A stretch of DNA of 64,000 bases from Clostridiales bacterium (GTDB lineage Bacteria; Bacillota; Clostridia; Christensenellales; Pumilibacteraceae). Each line of letters begins with the position of its first letter. Position 1 is the first letter of the stretch. The notes under the pieces were generated by a model. The model did no database searches and was not told where the DNA came from. It worked only from the letters and a program-made list of their open reading frames with translations. This document shows, one piece after another, positions 1 through 8,610 of the stretch. The stretch covers positions 1 to 64,000 of the forward strand of contig JAIDCZ010000014.1 in NCBI GenBank assembly GCA_029055565.1. The letters run 5' to 3'. Position numbers and translations under genes: made by a program.

Positions 1-20
1 CCCCCCCCCCCCCGCCCCAC
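1..20. other. C-homopolymer at window edge
   Basis: Thirteen C residues open the window, followed by G and four more C. Nothing comparable occurs elsewhere in the window. This looks like a contig end or assembly artefact rather than a biological element. Confidence 0.5.
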
Positions 21-74
21 TACTCTGTTTATAAATCATATCGTATAGATATGAAAAATTTTACGGAGGAAGAA

Positions 75-983
75 ATGGAAGAAAACACCCCTAATCAACA
101 ACAGCCGTACGGCCAACCTAACAATCAACAGCCGTACCAACAACCTAACGGTCAGCCAAACGGACAACAACCGTATCAACCGCAACAGCCGTATCAACAA
201 CCGGCGGCCAACAGCGCGCGCCCCGCAACGCAAGGCGAGGTGGACGGATTGTTTTCGGTAGCCGGTGGCGCAATGATGCTCGTGCTTAGCATAATAGCTT
301 CGGTCAATTTGGCCGTGTCGCTGTTCTCCAACTTTCCGCTTTCGATAATAAGCAACGTTTTGCCTATCCTAACGCTGATAGGCTTGTGGATTTGCTATTC
401 CAACGCCAAGAAAAAGAAGCTTAACAAAACCGGCCCTACGCTTATCCGCGTTCCGTTTATAATCAGCTTTATAGTTTCCGTACTCATATACGCCGTCGTC
501 ATACTCGTTTGCCTTTTGGCTATTAGAATGGCCGGCGAGATAAAGGATTCGAGCGGCGTGGGCATGAGCGTTACTAGCATACTGGCAATCGTTTTGGTTT
601 TCGTTGTTGCCGCGTTCGTCGTAAATATTCTGTACTTTAGGTCGATTAACAACTGCTTAAAGAACAGCTCGTTGCTTAATCAAGGCATTGGCATCAGCAA
701 ACCGTCGGGCACGCTTGCCGCGGTTATGATGATTATTAAGGCGGTTATTTCGTTTATACCCGGATTTGCCATAGCGCTCGTTTCGCTGGGCGGCGGCGCC
801 ATATTCGACCAAATTTTCGGCGGTATGGATATATCCGCGCTTGACTCTATCATTGGCATGCTCAAGGGCTTTGGCGTAATGACTATCATTTCGTCGTTTA
901 TCACGCTTGCGTACAATATACTAGCCGCAATCTTGATTTTGCAGTTCTGCAAAAAGACCGCGCAAGGCGTTTCCGTGCAGTAA
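75..983 (+). CDS. Multi-pass membrane protein with Q/P/N-rich N-terminus
   Basis: Product of 302 residues, function not recognised. The first 50 or so residues are a low-complexity tail rich in Gln, Pro, Asn and Tyr with repeated QQPY/QPN units. About six hydrophobic segments follow, from residue 57 to the C-terminus, separated by short basic loops (KKKK near residue 110). There is no signal peptide, so the tail is probably cytoplasmic. I place the start at 75 rather than the in-frame ATG at 51 because GGAGGA lies at 65-70, just upstream of 75. A clear terminator follows and the next gene has its own promoter, so the gene is probably monocistronic. The tail resembles those of DUF4064/DUF4190-like small membrane proteins, but I cannot assign a family. 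Confidence 0.75.
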   Translation: MEENTPNQQQPYGQPNNQQPYQQPNGQPNGQQPYQPQQPYQQPAANSARPATQGEVDGLFSVAGGAMMLVLSIIASVNLAVSLFSNFPLSIISNVLPILTLIGLWICYSNAKKKKLNKTGPTLIRVPFIISFIVSVLIYAVVILVCLLAIRMAGEIKDSSGVGMSVTSILAIVLVFVVAAFVVNILYFRSINNCLKNSSLLNQGIGISKPSGTLAAVMMIIKAVISFIPGFAIALVSLGGGAIFDQIFGGMDISALDSIIGMLKGFGVMTIISSFITLAYNILAAILILQFCKKTAQGVSVQ

Positions 984-1018
984 TGCAAAACCCGCTTAAT
1001 AAGTAATTACGTATTTTA

Positions 1019-1049
1019 AAATGCCGAGTGTTTGCGCTCGGCATTTTTT
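1019..1049 (+). terminator. Rho-independent terminator
   Basis: An 8-bp stem ATGCCGAG/CTCGGCAT with an 8-nt loop is followed by a T run. It ends the upstream membrane protein gene and precedes the promoter of the M3 peptidase operon. Confidence 0.85.
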
Positions 1050-1052
1050 AAA

Positions 1053-1081
1053 TTGACAAATGCTCGGCGCGGCGTTATAAT
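1053..1081 (+). promoter_or_regulatory. Sigma-A promoter of the M3 peptidase-mazG-dusB-ppiB operon
   Basis: TTGACA at 1053-1058, a 17-nt spacer and TATAAT at 1076-1081 form a full consensus match. The ATG at 1104 follows with AGGAG at 1091-1095, so this gene has a normal leader with a Shine-Dalgarno site. Confidence 0.85.
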
Positions 1082-1103
1082 AAAAAAGAAAGGAGTTTTT
1101 ATT

Positions 1104-2810
1104 ATGGTAAAAAAGATTTCCGAGTACGAGTATAAACGCGTGGATTTGCAAAAGGCGGCGGAGTGCTACGACAAGGCTATCGAGCGCGTAAGCCGCGCGA
1201 CGAGCGCGCAACAGCTGGCCGATATTCGCGCCGAGGTAAACGAGTATTTTGCAAGGTTCGTAACGCAAATCAATCTTGCGGTTATTCGTAATTCTTTGGA
1301 CGTGCGCGACGAGTTTTACGCCGCCGAAAAGGACTATTACGACGAAAACCTTCCCGCGCTGTCGGCCAAGAGCACTCAGTTCAATCATGCGCTTATGTCT
1401 TCGCCGTACGCGGGCGAGCTTGACAAGGTTATCAATCCCATAATCGTGCAGAACACCAAAGCGGGCTTGCGCGTTATGGACGAGCGCATAATTTCCGACT
1501 GCATAGAGGAGAACAAGCTGGTTACCGAATACGACAAGCTGCTCGCTTCGCTTGCCTATCCGTGGGAGGGCAAAACGGTCACGCTCAGCCAAATGCACGG
1601 CTACTGCAAGGACGCGGATAGAGCGGTGCGCAAAAAGGCGTTTACCGTAATAGGCCAAACGCTTGCCTCTGTAGGCGACAAGCTGGACGATATTTACGAC
1701 CGCATGGTTAAGGTTCGCACGGCTATGGCGCGCAAAATGGGTTTTGCTAACTTCGTGGAAATGGGCGATTTGCGCATAGGCCATATCGGCTACGGCCGCA
1801 AGGAGATTGCCGTTTTTCGCGAGTCGGTGCTTCATGACGTCGTGCCGGCGCTTAAAACGCTTAAGGGCGAGCTGGCTAAACGCTTGGGCTTGAAGGACGG
1901 CGTGCATCTTTACGACAACGACAACTATATAGTGGGCGGCAACATCGACCCCGCCGGCAACGCCGAGCAGTTGTTTGCGGCGGCGCAGAAAATTTACGAC
2001 GATATGGATCCGGCGCTCGGCAAGTTCTTTGCCGATATGTGTGCGGCGCAAGCCATAGACTACGTGGCGCGCGAGGGCAAGATGGGCGGCGGCTACGCCG
2101 AAATGCTATACGACTTCGGCCAGCCGTTTATATTCGCCAACTTCAACGGCACTATGGACGACGTGGGCGTGCTTACTCACGAGTTCGGTCATGCGTATGC
2201 GTTTAACCGCGCCGCGGCAAACGACGTGGATATAGACCTTTTCGTAGGCGGCATGGAAACTGCCGAAACCCATTCCATGAGCATGGAAGCACTGTGCAAC
2301 AACTACAACGAGTACTTTTACGGCGACCGCGCCGTGGCCGCGACCTACCAGCAGATTTTTGACGCGTTCAACTTTTTGCCGTACGGCGTGACGGTAGACT
2401 ACTTCCAACAGCTCGTTTACGAAAATCCGGACATGACGCCCGCCGAGCGGCGCGCGCTGTGGCTCAAGCTGGAGTCCGAGTTCCGTCCGTACGTGGATAT
2501 GAGCGATATTCCGTTCATTTGCGACGGCGGCAGATGGCAGTACCAAAAGCATATTTACGAATCGCCGTTCTATTATATAGATTACTGCTTGTCCACATGC
2601 TTGGCGTTGCAGTTTGGCGAGCTTGCTACCGTAGACTTTAAGGACGCGCTCAAACGCTACCTCAATCTGGTGGAAGCGGGCGGCACCAAGTCCATAGTCG
2701 ATTTGGCACACGAGGCCGGACTTAAAAGTCCGTTCGACGAGGGTGCGCTTAAAGGCGTGTGCAAGCAGATAGTCGCGCACCTCGGTAAACTTCAAAAGGA
2801 ACTTAAATAA
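1104..2810 (+). CDS. M3 family oligoendopeptidase (non-PepF subgroup)
   Basis: Predicted cytoplasmic zinc metallopeptidase of 568 residues that would cleave short peptides. The zinc motif HEFGH lies at residues 359-363, and E388 in the later AETHSMSMEA segment fits the third zinc ligand, as in family M3. The length of about 565 residues fits the PepF-related subgroup often annotated 'M3 family oligoendopeptidase'. There is no signal peptide. The start at 1104 is chosen for its AGGAG site; the upstream in-frame codons are unlikely because they overlap the promoter. The stop overlaps the mazG start (TAATG), so translation is probably coupled. First gene of a four-gene housekeeping operon ending at 5098. 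Confidence 0.92.
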   Translation: MVKKISEYEYKRVDLQKAAECYDKAIERVSRATSAQQLADIRAEVNEYFARFVTQINLAVIRNSLDVRDEFYAAEKDYYDENLPALSAKSTQFNHALMSSPYAGELDKVINPIIVQNTKAGLRVMDERIISDCIEENKLVTEYDKLLASLAYPWEGKTVTLSQMHGYCKDADRAVRKKAFTVIGQTLASVGDKLDDIYDRMVKVRTAMARKMGFANFVEMGDLRIGHIGYGRKEIAVFRESVLHDVVPALKTLKGELAKRLGLKDGVHLYDNDNYIVGGNIDPAGNAEQLFAAAQKIYDDMDPALGKFFADMCAAQAIDYVAREGKMGGGYAEMLYDFGQPFIFANFNGTMDDVGVLTHEFGHAYAFNRAAANDVDIDLFVGGMETAETHSMSMEALCNNYNEYFYGDRAVAATYQQIFDAFNFLPYGVTVDYFQQLVYENPDMTPAERRALWLKLESEFRPYVDMSDIPFICDGGRWQYQKHIYESPFYYIDYCLSTCLALQFGELATVDFKDALKRYLNLVEAGGTKSIVDLAHEAGLKSPFDEGALKGVCKQIVAHLGKLQKELK

Positions 2811-3649
2811 TGAAAAACACGTTGACGGTAGATAGCGAAACGTTTTTGCGCCTACCCGTAGTCGACACATCGTTGACGGTAGAAATTTACGATATTACGC
2901 CCGAAAATTTTCCGCGGGTAAAGGATAAGCTTATATCTTTGTATGGTGAACGTCCGGAGTTTTCGCGCGCCGAAAGCACCGAAACGATTATAATGCCGCC
3001 GCAAGACGATTTTCGCAAGCAACGGTACAACGCCGCCGACGCTATGCGCGTAATCGCGCGGCTTACCCGCGACGGCGACGGCTGTCCTTGGGATAGGGCG
3101 CAAACGCACGAGAGCATTCGCATAAACATGATAGAGGAAGCGTACGAGGCGGTTGACGCCATAGACAAGCACGACTTGGCGGGTATGCGCGAGGAGTTTG
3201 GCGACGTGTTTTTGCAAGCGTTGCTCCAATCGGATATGGCGCGGCGCAACGGTACGTTCGACTTTGACGACGTTTGCGACGGACTTTGCAAAAAGCTTAT
3301 AAGTAGGCATACGTTTATATTCGGCGACGAAAAAGCGAGCGACGCGGACGAGGCGCACAAATTGTGGGACAAAGCCAAGGCGACCGAAAAGCATTACGAT
3401 TCGGTCAAGACCATTCTCAACAAGCTGCCCGATAATTTTCCCGCGCTTTTACTCGCGCAAAAAACACACAAAAAGCTTAAAAAAGCGGGGTATCAATCCG
3501 ACCCGAAAGCGGCGCTCGACGACGCCGTTAAAAACGCGGACTACGCCGGCGCAATCGCCGCGTGCGCCGCATTACTTGCCGACGACGGCAAGGACGCCGA
3601 GGTCGAAGTGAACGAGCTGGTCAAGGCTAAGATAGCCGACGTAAAGTAG
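2810..3649 (+). CDS. mazG: MazG family nucleoside triphosphate pyrophosphohydrolase
   Basis: Hydrolyses NTPs or dNTPs to the monophosphate and PPi, a nucleotide-pool cleaning role. The family signature is present: CPWD around residue 95, the metal-binding EEAYE at 109-113 and EEFGD at 128-132. The first 75 or so residues are an extra N-terminal region not typical of short MazG proteins. The C-terminal part (from about 190) is weakly like the second MazG domain and lacks an obvious second ExxE set, so probably only one site is active. It overlaps the M3 peptidase gene by one base and is followed by dusB after 4 nt. Confidence 0.9.
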   Translation: MKNTLTVDSETFLRLPVVDTSLTVEIYDITPENFPRVKDKLISLYGERPEFSRAESTETIIMPPQDDFRKQRYNAADAMRVIARLTRDGDGCPWDRAQTHESIRINMIEEAYEAVDAIDKHDLAGMREEFGDVFLQALLQSDMARRNGTFDFDDVCDGLCKKLISRHTFIFGDEKASDADEAHKLWDKAKATEKHYDSVKTILNKLPDNFPALLLAQKTHKKLKKAGYQSDPKAALDDAVKNADYAGAIAACAALLADDGKDAEVEVNELVKAKIADVK

Positions 3650-3653
3650 CCGT

Positions 3654-4553
3654 ATGCTGAAAATAGGAAAGTACGATATTGCCGGCGCAATACTCGCGCC
3701 GATGGCGGGGTATACCGACGTTGCGTTCCGCACGCTGTGTAGGGAATGCGGCGCGGGACTTACCGTCACGGAAATGGTTTCCGTGCGCGGACTCGTTCAC
3801 GACAGTCAAAAGACCGAGCAGTTGATGCGGCTGTCAGAGATAGAGCGTCCGTCGTGCATACAGCTGTTCGGCAACGATCCGGCCGACTTTGCGACGGTAG
3901 CCAAAACGTTGAGCTGTGATATAATAGATATTAACATGGGTTGCCCAATGCCAAAGATTGTCAAAAACGGCGACGGCGCGGCGCTGTTGAACGACCCCGA
4001 GCGCGCGGGGCGAATAGTGCGCGCAATCAAGGACGTTACGGACAAGCCGGTCACAGTCAAAACGCGATTGGGCTATCATATGGACGAGCACCAAGCCGCG
4101 GCACTTATAGACAGCGTGGCGCGCGCGGGCGCGGCGGCGGTGGCGGTGCACGGTAGATACGCCGATCAACGGTATATGGGTTTTTCGGACAGCGGCGAGG
4201 TGGTGGAGCTTGCAAAAAACTCGCCGATTCCGATAATTTTAAACGGCGATATAGGCGAGGTTTTCCCTCCGAGTCGGCATATAGCCGCGCTTATGATAGG
4301 CAGACAAGCGCTATTCAATCCGCACGTATTCGACGATCAACCCGCCGAACCGTTCGGCACGGCGCGCCGGCATATAGAACTGCTTACTAAGTACTTTGAC
4401 GAACGCTATACTATCAACCAAACGCGCAAGTTTTTCGTGCACTACTTTCGCAGAGTAAACGGCAGTAAGGCGCTTAGAAACGCGGTAAATATTGCGCAAT
4501 CGGTAAGCGAAGTTCAACGCGCTATCGACGAGTGCGAAAAACTAAACCAATAA
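3654..4553 (+). CDS. dusB: tRNA-dihydrouridine synthase, DusB type
   Basis: FMN-dependent reduction of uridine to dihydrouridine in tRNA. The TIM-barrel landmarks are visible: APMAGYTD near the N-terminus, QLFGNDP in the middle, the catalytic cysteine C97 in MGCPMPK, KTRLG after that, and HGR near residue 162. At 299 residues it is shorter than most DusB proteins (320-350), mainly at the C-terminal helical domain. It starts 4 nt after the mazG stop with little sign of its own ribosome-binding site, so it probably depends on translational coupling. Confidence 0.9.
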   Translation: MLKIGKYDIAGAILAPMAGYTDVAFRTLCRECGAGLTVTEMVSVRGLVHDSQKTEQLMRLSEIERPSCIQLFGNDPADFATVAKTLSCDIIDINMGCPMPKIVKNGDGAALLNDPERAGRIVRAIKDVTDKPVTVKTRLGYHMDEHQAAALIDSVARAGAAAVAVHGRYADQRYMGFSDSGEVVELAKNSPIPIILNGDIGEVFPPSRHIAALMIGRQALFNPHVFDDQPAEPFGTARRHIELLTKYFDERYTINQTRKFFVHYFRRVNGSKALRNAVNIAQSVSEVQRAIDECEKLNQ

Positions 4554-4579
4554 ATATCTAAATAGGAGTTTATAAAATC

Positions 4580-5098
4580 ATGGAAAACAAAATCTACGCA
4601 ACTATCGAGTTCACCGACGGCAACGTTATCAATCTCGAGCTTTATCCCGACGAAGCGCCCATTACCGTCGCTAACTTCGTCAAGCTTTGCAACGCACACT
4701 TTTACGACGGATTGTGCTTTCACCGCGTAATCGACGGCTTTATGATTCAAGGCGGCGGATTCGTTTGGGACGAGCGCCAAGGCCTCGTGCAAAAGGAAGC
4801 GCAAACCATTAAGGGCGAGTTTAAAAGCAACGGCGTAAACAACCCCATTCAGCACGTTAAGGGCACTATATCCATGGCGCGCACCAACGTCAAGGACAGC
4901 GCGTCCAGCCAGTTCTTCATTTGCGTGGCAAACACTCCGCACCTCAACGGCGAATACGCCGCGTTCGGCAAGTGCGCCGACGAGCAGAGTATAAAAACGG
5001 CTGTCGCCTACGGCAAGGCGAGGACGGGTCGCTGGCAGTACTATTCCGACATTCCGCTCAATCCCATAGTTATCAAAACGATTACGATTAAGCAATAA
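4580..5098 (+). CDS. ppiB: Cyclophilin-type peptidyl-prolyl cis-trans isomerase
   Basis: A 172-residue cytoplasmic proline isomerase. The cyclophilin core is clear: FHRVIDGFMIQGGG, then SMARTN, SSQFFI and the AFGK segment. There is no signal peptide or lipobox. AGGAG lies 11 nt before the ATG. It is the last gene of the operon, 26 nt after dusB, and a GC-rich hairpin follows. The linkage to mazG and dusB looks like a shared housekeeping transcript rather than one pathway. Confidence 0.93.
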   Translation: MENKIYATIEFTDGNVINLELYPDEAPITVANFVKLCNAHFYDGLCFHRVIDGFMIQGGGFVWDERQGLVQKEAQTIKGEFKSNGVNNPIQHVKGTISMARTNVKDSASSQFFICVANTPHLNGEYAAFGKCADEQSIKTAVAYGKARTGRWQYYSDIPLNPIVIKTITIKQ

Positions 5099-5106
5099 GG
5101 GATATA

Positions 5107-5150
5107 ATAACCGTGCGGGCAGTTTAGCGTTCGCACGGTTATATATTTTA
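5107..5150 (+). terminator. Probable terminator of the ppiB operon
   Basis: The stem AACCGTGCG/CGCACGGTT has a 14-nt loop and is followed by an AT-rich stretch with only a short T run. The position right after ppiB supports termination; the weak U tract lowers confidence. Confidence 0.55.
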
Positions 5151-5183
5151 TCTACAGCTAAGTGAATCTACTCATGCTTGATT

Positions 5184-5396
5184 GGCGTCGAGAAATTTTT
5201 ATCGGCACGAAGTTGATTGGGTGTAACGTAAAACTAATCACTCTGTAAACACGCAACACTAAAGTTTTCTTGCTTACTCTTTTTAGAATGGCGTCGAGAA
5301 ATTTTTATCGGCACGAAGTTGATCGAGTGTAACGTAAAACTAACCACTTAGTAAACACGCAACACTAAAAGTTTTCTTGCTTACTTCTTTTTCAAA
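5184..5396. repeat. Tandem pair of a 106-nt intergenic repeat
   Basis: Two near-identical copies start at 5184 and 5290. Each begins GGCGTCGAGAAATTTTTATC, contains GTGTAACGTAAAACTAA and ends in GTAAACACGCAACACTAAA plus TTTTCTTGCTTAC. Diverged relatives are at about 12006-12100 and 61250-61368. The second copy ends in a small palindrome, TACTTCTTTTTCAAAAGAAGTA. Apart from the promoter below, I see no gene in the 425-nt gap 5099-5523. Confidence 0.8.
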
Positions 5397-5424
5397 AGAA
5401 GTAAGAAAAAACATAGCAAATCAT

Positions 5425-5453
5425 TTGATTTTTCAAGAACGATTTAGTATAAT
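5425..5453 (+). promoter_or_regulatory. Sigma-A promoter of the PrsA-like gene
   Basis: TTGATT at 5425-5430, a 17-nt spacer and TATAAT at 5448-5453. It predicts a leader of about 64 nt before the GTG at 5524. Confidence 0.7.
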
Positions 5454-5523
5454 TATAGATACAGTATTCTATTCCTAGAAGTATCGGGGTAGATAACCAC
5501 TCTAACGGTATAGGTGTAAACAA

Positions 5524-7314
5524 GTGTTAAAACGCATTTCAGTGTTAATATTGACCATTGCCCTTGCGGCTTCCATGCTTTTGGGCTGTTCGTTCTTCAG
5601 CCACGACAACGAGCGCGACATGCAACAAGAAATCGCGGTCGTCAATTCGTACGACATTACCAACGTCGTGCTCAACGCGGAGGGCGAGGGTAAGGAGTAC
5701 AATTACAAAACGCAAAAGAATATTATCTACAAGCGTGATCTTGCGGAGTACGTAAACAACAACGCCAGCTCGCTGTCGTCGTCCTTTGCCGGCGACGCCG
5801 AGGGCATGTACAAGCACGCTGTGCGCATGCTTATTACCATAGAGCTCGTTACCAACGAGGTCGACGCCCTTATAGACTGCGACAAGGTAGAGTGGGGCGT
5901 TGCTCAGCAAAACGAAATCCGTCGCAGCGTGTATGCGGTAATGGACAACACGTTGCGCTCGTTGCAGAACAATATACTTTCCGAGCGCGGCCAAGAACAG
6001 ATTACCGAAATCGACGGTGACGGCAATTCTACCGAAACAACCTATCCGGTCAAGCCCGAACCGACGGACGACGCCGACGACGACGAAGTAAAGGAAGTCG
6101 AGCCGGCGGTATGGGTTCCCGATCGCGTAACGTGGCCGGGCGTAAACGGCGACGGCGAACAGCGTAGCTTGGAGCGCGAAGCCATGACGAGATTTATCGC
6201 GCTTATCAAGTCCCGCGTCGAGGACGATTTCCGTCTGAACAAGCCGGCGCTTAAGTGGCTCAAAACCAAAATCGACAAAGAGATCAAGGCTATAGACAAG
6301 CTTATCGACACGCAAGGCATCGAGGCCGTGTATCCCAAGCTCGGCGAGTACTCGTATCCCATGCGCGAAAGCACGAGCGAGTTCGGCTATATTATGTATT
6401 ACCTCAGCGGCGAAAACCTTGAGCGTTCGCAAAAGATTACCGCTATGCAAAGCTACTTGACGGACAGCGTTTCCGTCCAGTACGACGAGGTTGTCAAAAG
6501 CTACAACACCACGCTCAACGACCAACGCAGTCAGTACGAAGCGGATATTACGGCGTACGACAGCGCAATGGACGGCGGCAATACCACGGTGCTGTACCAC
6601 GCCAACAACAACTACTTCTACGTCAAGCACATTCTGCTTCCTTTCTCGGACGAGCAGACCGCGGCGCTTACCGAATTCAAAAACAGCCCCGAAATCAAGA
6701 ACTTGCACGAAACCGAGCAAAAGGAAAAGATCGAGCAGTTCCGCGAACGGTTGGTCGAATCGATTAAGTGCTACCCGCACGTCAACGGCGAAAACGACTT
6801 GAACAGCCTCATGACGGTGGACGAGGTTATGGCGCACGTGCGCTCGGTTATGACCCCGCTTGCCGGCAACGTTCAGCGCGCCAACGACGCGTTCAACGAC
6901 CTTATCTACTTGTACAACACCGACCCCGGCGCGTTCGACAACGACAAGGGCTACGTGGTTAAGTATCAGCTTAACGACGGTGAAAGCGAAAAGTATATGC
7001 AAGAATTTGCCGACGCCGCGCGCGTTATGCGCGACACCTTGGAGGTGGGTCAAGTCTACGCCAAACCGGTAATCACCGATTACGGCGTGCATATTATGTA
7101 CTTGTCGTCGGTAGTGCAAAAGGGCGCCGTGGGCCTTAACGACGTAACCTCGCCCGGCGGCACGCAAACGTACTACGACTTGCTGGAGCAACCCATCAAG
7201 ACCAACTACGAAAACGCGGCGTACACCAACTGGTCCAACAACGTATTTTCGTACAACTACGAAAAGCATTCCAAAACTTATACCGACAATTTTAAAAACC
7301 TTTGGGAAGACTAA
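5524..7314 (+). CDS. PrsA-like parvulin lipoprotein
   Basis: A 596-residue lipoprotein, probably an extracytoplasmic foldase. The N-terminal signal peptide ends in the lipobox LLGC (Cys near residue 22). A SurA/PrsA-type helical chaperone region follows, interrupted by an acidic segment rich in D and E near residues 180-195. Parvulin signatures are YFYVKHILLPF near 362 and YGVHIMYLSS near 520. The parvulin core is split by an insertion of roughly 60 residues between these motifs, and the protein is about twice the length of PrsA. The start is GTG with AGGTG upstream. No partner gene points to a specific substrate. Confidence 0.75.
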   Translation: MLKRISVLILTIALAASMLLGCSFFSHDNERDMQQEIAVVNSYDITNVVLNAEGEGKEYNYKTQKNIIYKRDLAEYVNNNASSLSSSFAGDAEGMYKHAVRMLITIELVTNEVDALIDCDKVEWGVAQQNEIRRSVYAVMDNTLRSLQNNILSERGQEQITEIDGDGNSTETTYPVKPEPTDDADDDEVKEVEPAVWVPDRVTWPGVNGDGEQRSLEREAMTRFIALIKSRVEDDFRLNKPALKWLKTKIDKEIKAIDKLIDTQGIEAVYPKLGEYSYPMRESTSEFGYIMYYLSGENLERSQKITAMQSYLTDSVSVQYDEVVKSYNTTLNDQRSQYEADITAYDSAMDGGNTTVLYHANNNYFYVKHILLPFSDEQTAALTEFKNSPEIKNLHETEQKEKIEQFRERLVESIKCYPHVNGENDLNSLMTVDEVMAHVRSVMTPLAGNVQRANDAFNDLIYLYNTDPGAFDNDKGYVVKYQLNDGESEKYMQEFADAARVMRDTLEVGQVYAKPVITDYGVHIMYLSSVVQKGAVGLNDVTSPGGTQTYYDLLEQPIKTNYENAAYTNWSNNVFSYNYEKHSKTYTDNFKNLWED

Positions 7315-7410
7315 TCTTTTACGGCGTATGCATCGCCGGATACGGACTGCAACGTTAAAGGTTCGGTCGGCAATTAACTATCATCAATCGGAATTTAATC
7401 GGAGAATATA

Positions 7411-7743
7411 ATGGCAAGATTCGGCGGATACGGCCGCGGTGGCGGCGGCGGAATGAACATGCAGCAAATGATGCGCCAAGCGCAACAGCTGCAAGAGCAA
7501 ATGGCGCAAGCCAAGGAAACCTTAGAGGAAGCGCGCGTTACCGGCAGTGCCGGCGGCGGCGCGGTGTCGGTAACCGTTTCGGGCACCAAGCGCTTTATTT
7601 CAATATCTATCAAGCCAGAGGTCGTAGACCCCGACGACGTGGAAATGCTGGAGGACCTTATCACTGCCGCGGCCAACGAGGCTTATGCGGAAGCGGACGA
7701 AATGTACAAAAACAGCCCGCTCGGCAACTTAGGCGGATTTTAA
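7411..7743 (+). CDS. YbaB/EbfC family nucleoid-associated protein
   Basis: A 110-residue DNA-binding protein. The Gly-rich start is followed by a Met/Gln-rich helix (MQQMMRQAQQLQEQM), then the beta core GGGAVSVTVSGTKR and PEVVDPDD, all characteristic of the family. GGAGA lies just before the ATG. Its stop overlaps the recR start (TAATG). In many Firmicutes dnaX precedes this pair; here the upstream gene is the PrsA-like lipoprotein instead, so dnaX must lie elsewhere. Confidence 0.93.
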   Translation: MARFGGYGRGGGGGMNMQQMMRQAQQLQEQMAQAKETLEEARVTGSAGGGAVSVTVSGTKRFISISIKPEVVDPDDVEMLEDLITAAANEAYAEADEMYKNSPLGNLGGF

Positions 7744-8327
7744 TGCGCGATATTAAGTGCGTAGCCGCACTGGCAAGCAGATTTTCCATGCTCCCAGGCG
7801 TCGGCAAAAAAACCGCGTTAAGATACGCTTACGCGGTTATAGATATGCCCGAGCTTGACGTAGACGCGTTTTGCGACGCGTTAAAGGACGTTAAGCAAAA
7901 CGTCAAGCTTTGCAAAGTGTGCGGCAACTTTACCGAGGACGACGTTTGCGAAATCTGCAAGGCCCGCTCGGCAAAGCAGATTTGCGTAGTGGCGTATCCC
8001 AAGGACGTAATAGCCGTAGAAAACACCGGCGCGTTTGACGGCGCGTACCACGTGCTTCACGGCACGCTCAGTCCTATGAACAACCGCACGCCCGACGATC
8101 TTAACATAAAAAGCTTGCTCGCAAGACTGAACGGTGTTGAGGAAGTGATAATAGCAACCAATCCCGACGTGGAAGGCGAAGCTACCGCGGTGTACCTTGC
8201 AAGGCTGATAAAACCTATGGGCGTAAAGGTAACGCGCATAGCGCAAGGCATATCTATGGGCTCCGAACTTGAGTACGCGGACAGCGTTACGCTGTCGCAA
8301 GCCTTGGGCAGACGAACGGCACTGTAA
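7743..8327 (+). CDS. recR: Recombination mediator RecR
   Basis: Works with RecO (and RecF) to load RecA on gapped DNA. The 194-residue protein shows the helix-hairpin-helix LPGVGKKTA near the N-terminus, a four-cysteine zinc finger (CKVC...CEIC, near residues 58-72), a Toprim domain with IIATNPDVEGEATA, and the conserved end with GSELEYAD and ALGRR. It overlaps ybaB by one base, so the pair is co-translated. Confidence 0.97.
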   Translation: MRDIKCVAALASRFSMLPGVGKKTALRYAYAVIDMPELDVDAFCDALKDVKQNVKLCKVCGNFTEDDVCEICKARSAKQICVVAYPKDVIAVENTGAFDGAYHVLHGTLSPMNNRTPDDLNIKSLLARLNGVEEVIIATNPDVEGEATAVYLARLIKPMGVKVTRIAQGISMGSELEYADSVTLSQALGRRTAL

Positions 8328-8366
8328 ATTACGTGTAGTTAAATACAAAAAACGTGCCGTAAACGT

Positions 8367-8395
8367 TTGCAAAACAAATAAATATATGCTATAAT
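8367..8395 (+). promoter_or_regulatory. Promoter of the tRNA-Thr transcript
   Basis: TTGCAA at 8367-8372, a 17-nt spacer and TATAAT at 8390-8395. The predicted pre-tRNA has a 5' leader of about 100 nt that contains a partial copy of the tRNA 5' end. Confidence 0.7.
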
Positions 8396-8433
8396 TTTTA
8401 AGCACTCGAAAAAGTGTAAAAAACAATAGCAAT

Positions 8434-8452
8434 GCTACTGTGGCTCAGTTGG
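8434..8452 (+). repeat. Partial copy of the tRNA-Thr 5' end
   Basis: Positions 8434-8452 repeat the first 19 nt of the tRNA gene at 8505-8523, then diverge. No anticodon arm or acceptor partner follows, so this is a remnant and not a second tRNA. Confidence 0.75.
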
Positions 8453-8504
8453 ACCGGCTGACCGTTGAACAGAGCGCAACCCTCCAAACAAGTTAATATC
8501 TTTT

Positions 8505-8580
8505 GCTACTGTGGCTCAGTTGGTAGAGCAGCTGATTCGTAATCAGCAGGTCGGCGGTTCGAGTCCGCCCAGTAGCTCCA
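8505..8580 (+). tRNA. tRNA-Thr (anticodon CGT)
   Basis: The cloverleaf folds cleanly. The acceptor GCTACTG pairs with CAGTAGC, the D arm is normal, the anticodon stem is GCTGA/TCAGC with loop TTCGTAA (anticodon CGT at 8538-8540, reading ACG), and the T arm contains GGTTCGAGTCC. The discriminator T and CCA are encoded. Total length is 76 nt. Confidence 0.95.
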
Positions 8581-8610
8581 ATCCCCATCGGCGTTGCCGA
8601 TGGGGATTTT
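8581..8610 (+). terminator. Terminator after tRNA-Thr
   Basis: A 12-bp perfect stem, ATCCCCATCGGC/GCCGATGGGGAT, with a 3-nt loop and four T. It starts immediately after the CCA. The short U tract may allow some read-through into the structured segment that follows. Confidence 0.8.

Noticed and set aside
36..233. Leu/Arg-rich minus-strand ORF at the left edge
   Set aside because: It is the reverse complement of the Gln/Pro-rich repeat codons of the gene at 75.
8434..8504. A second tRNA gene before tRNA-Thr
   Set aside because: Only the first 19 nt match; no anticodon or T arm follows and the acceptor cannot pair.
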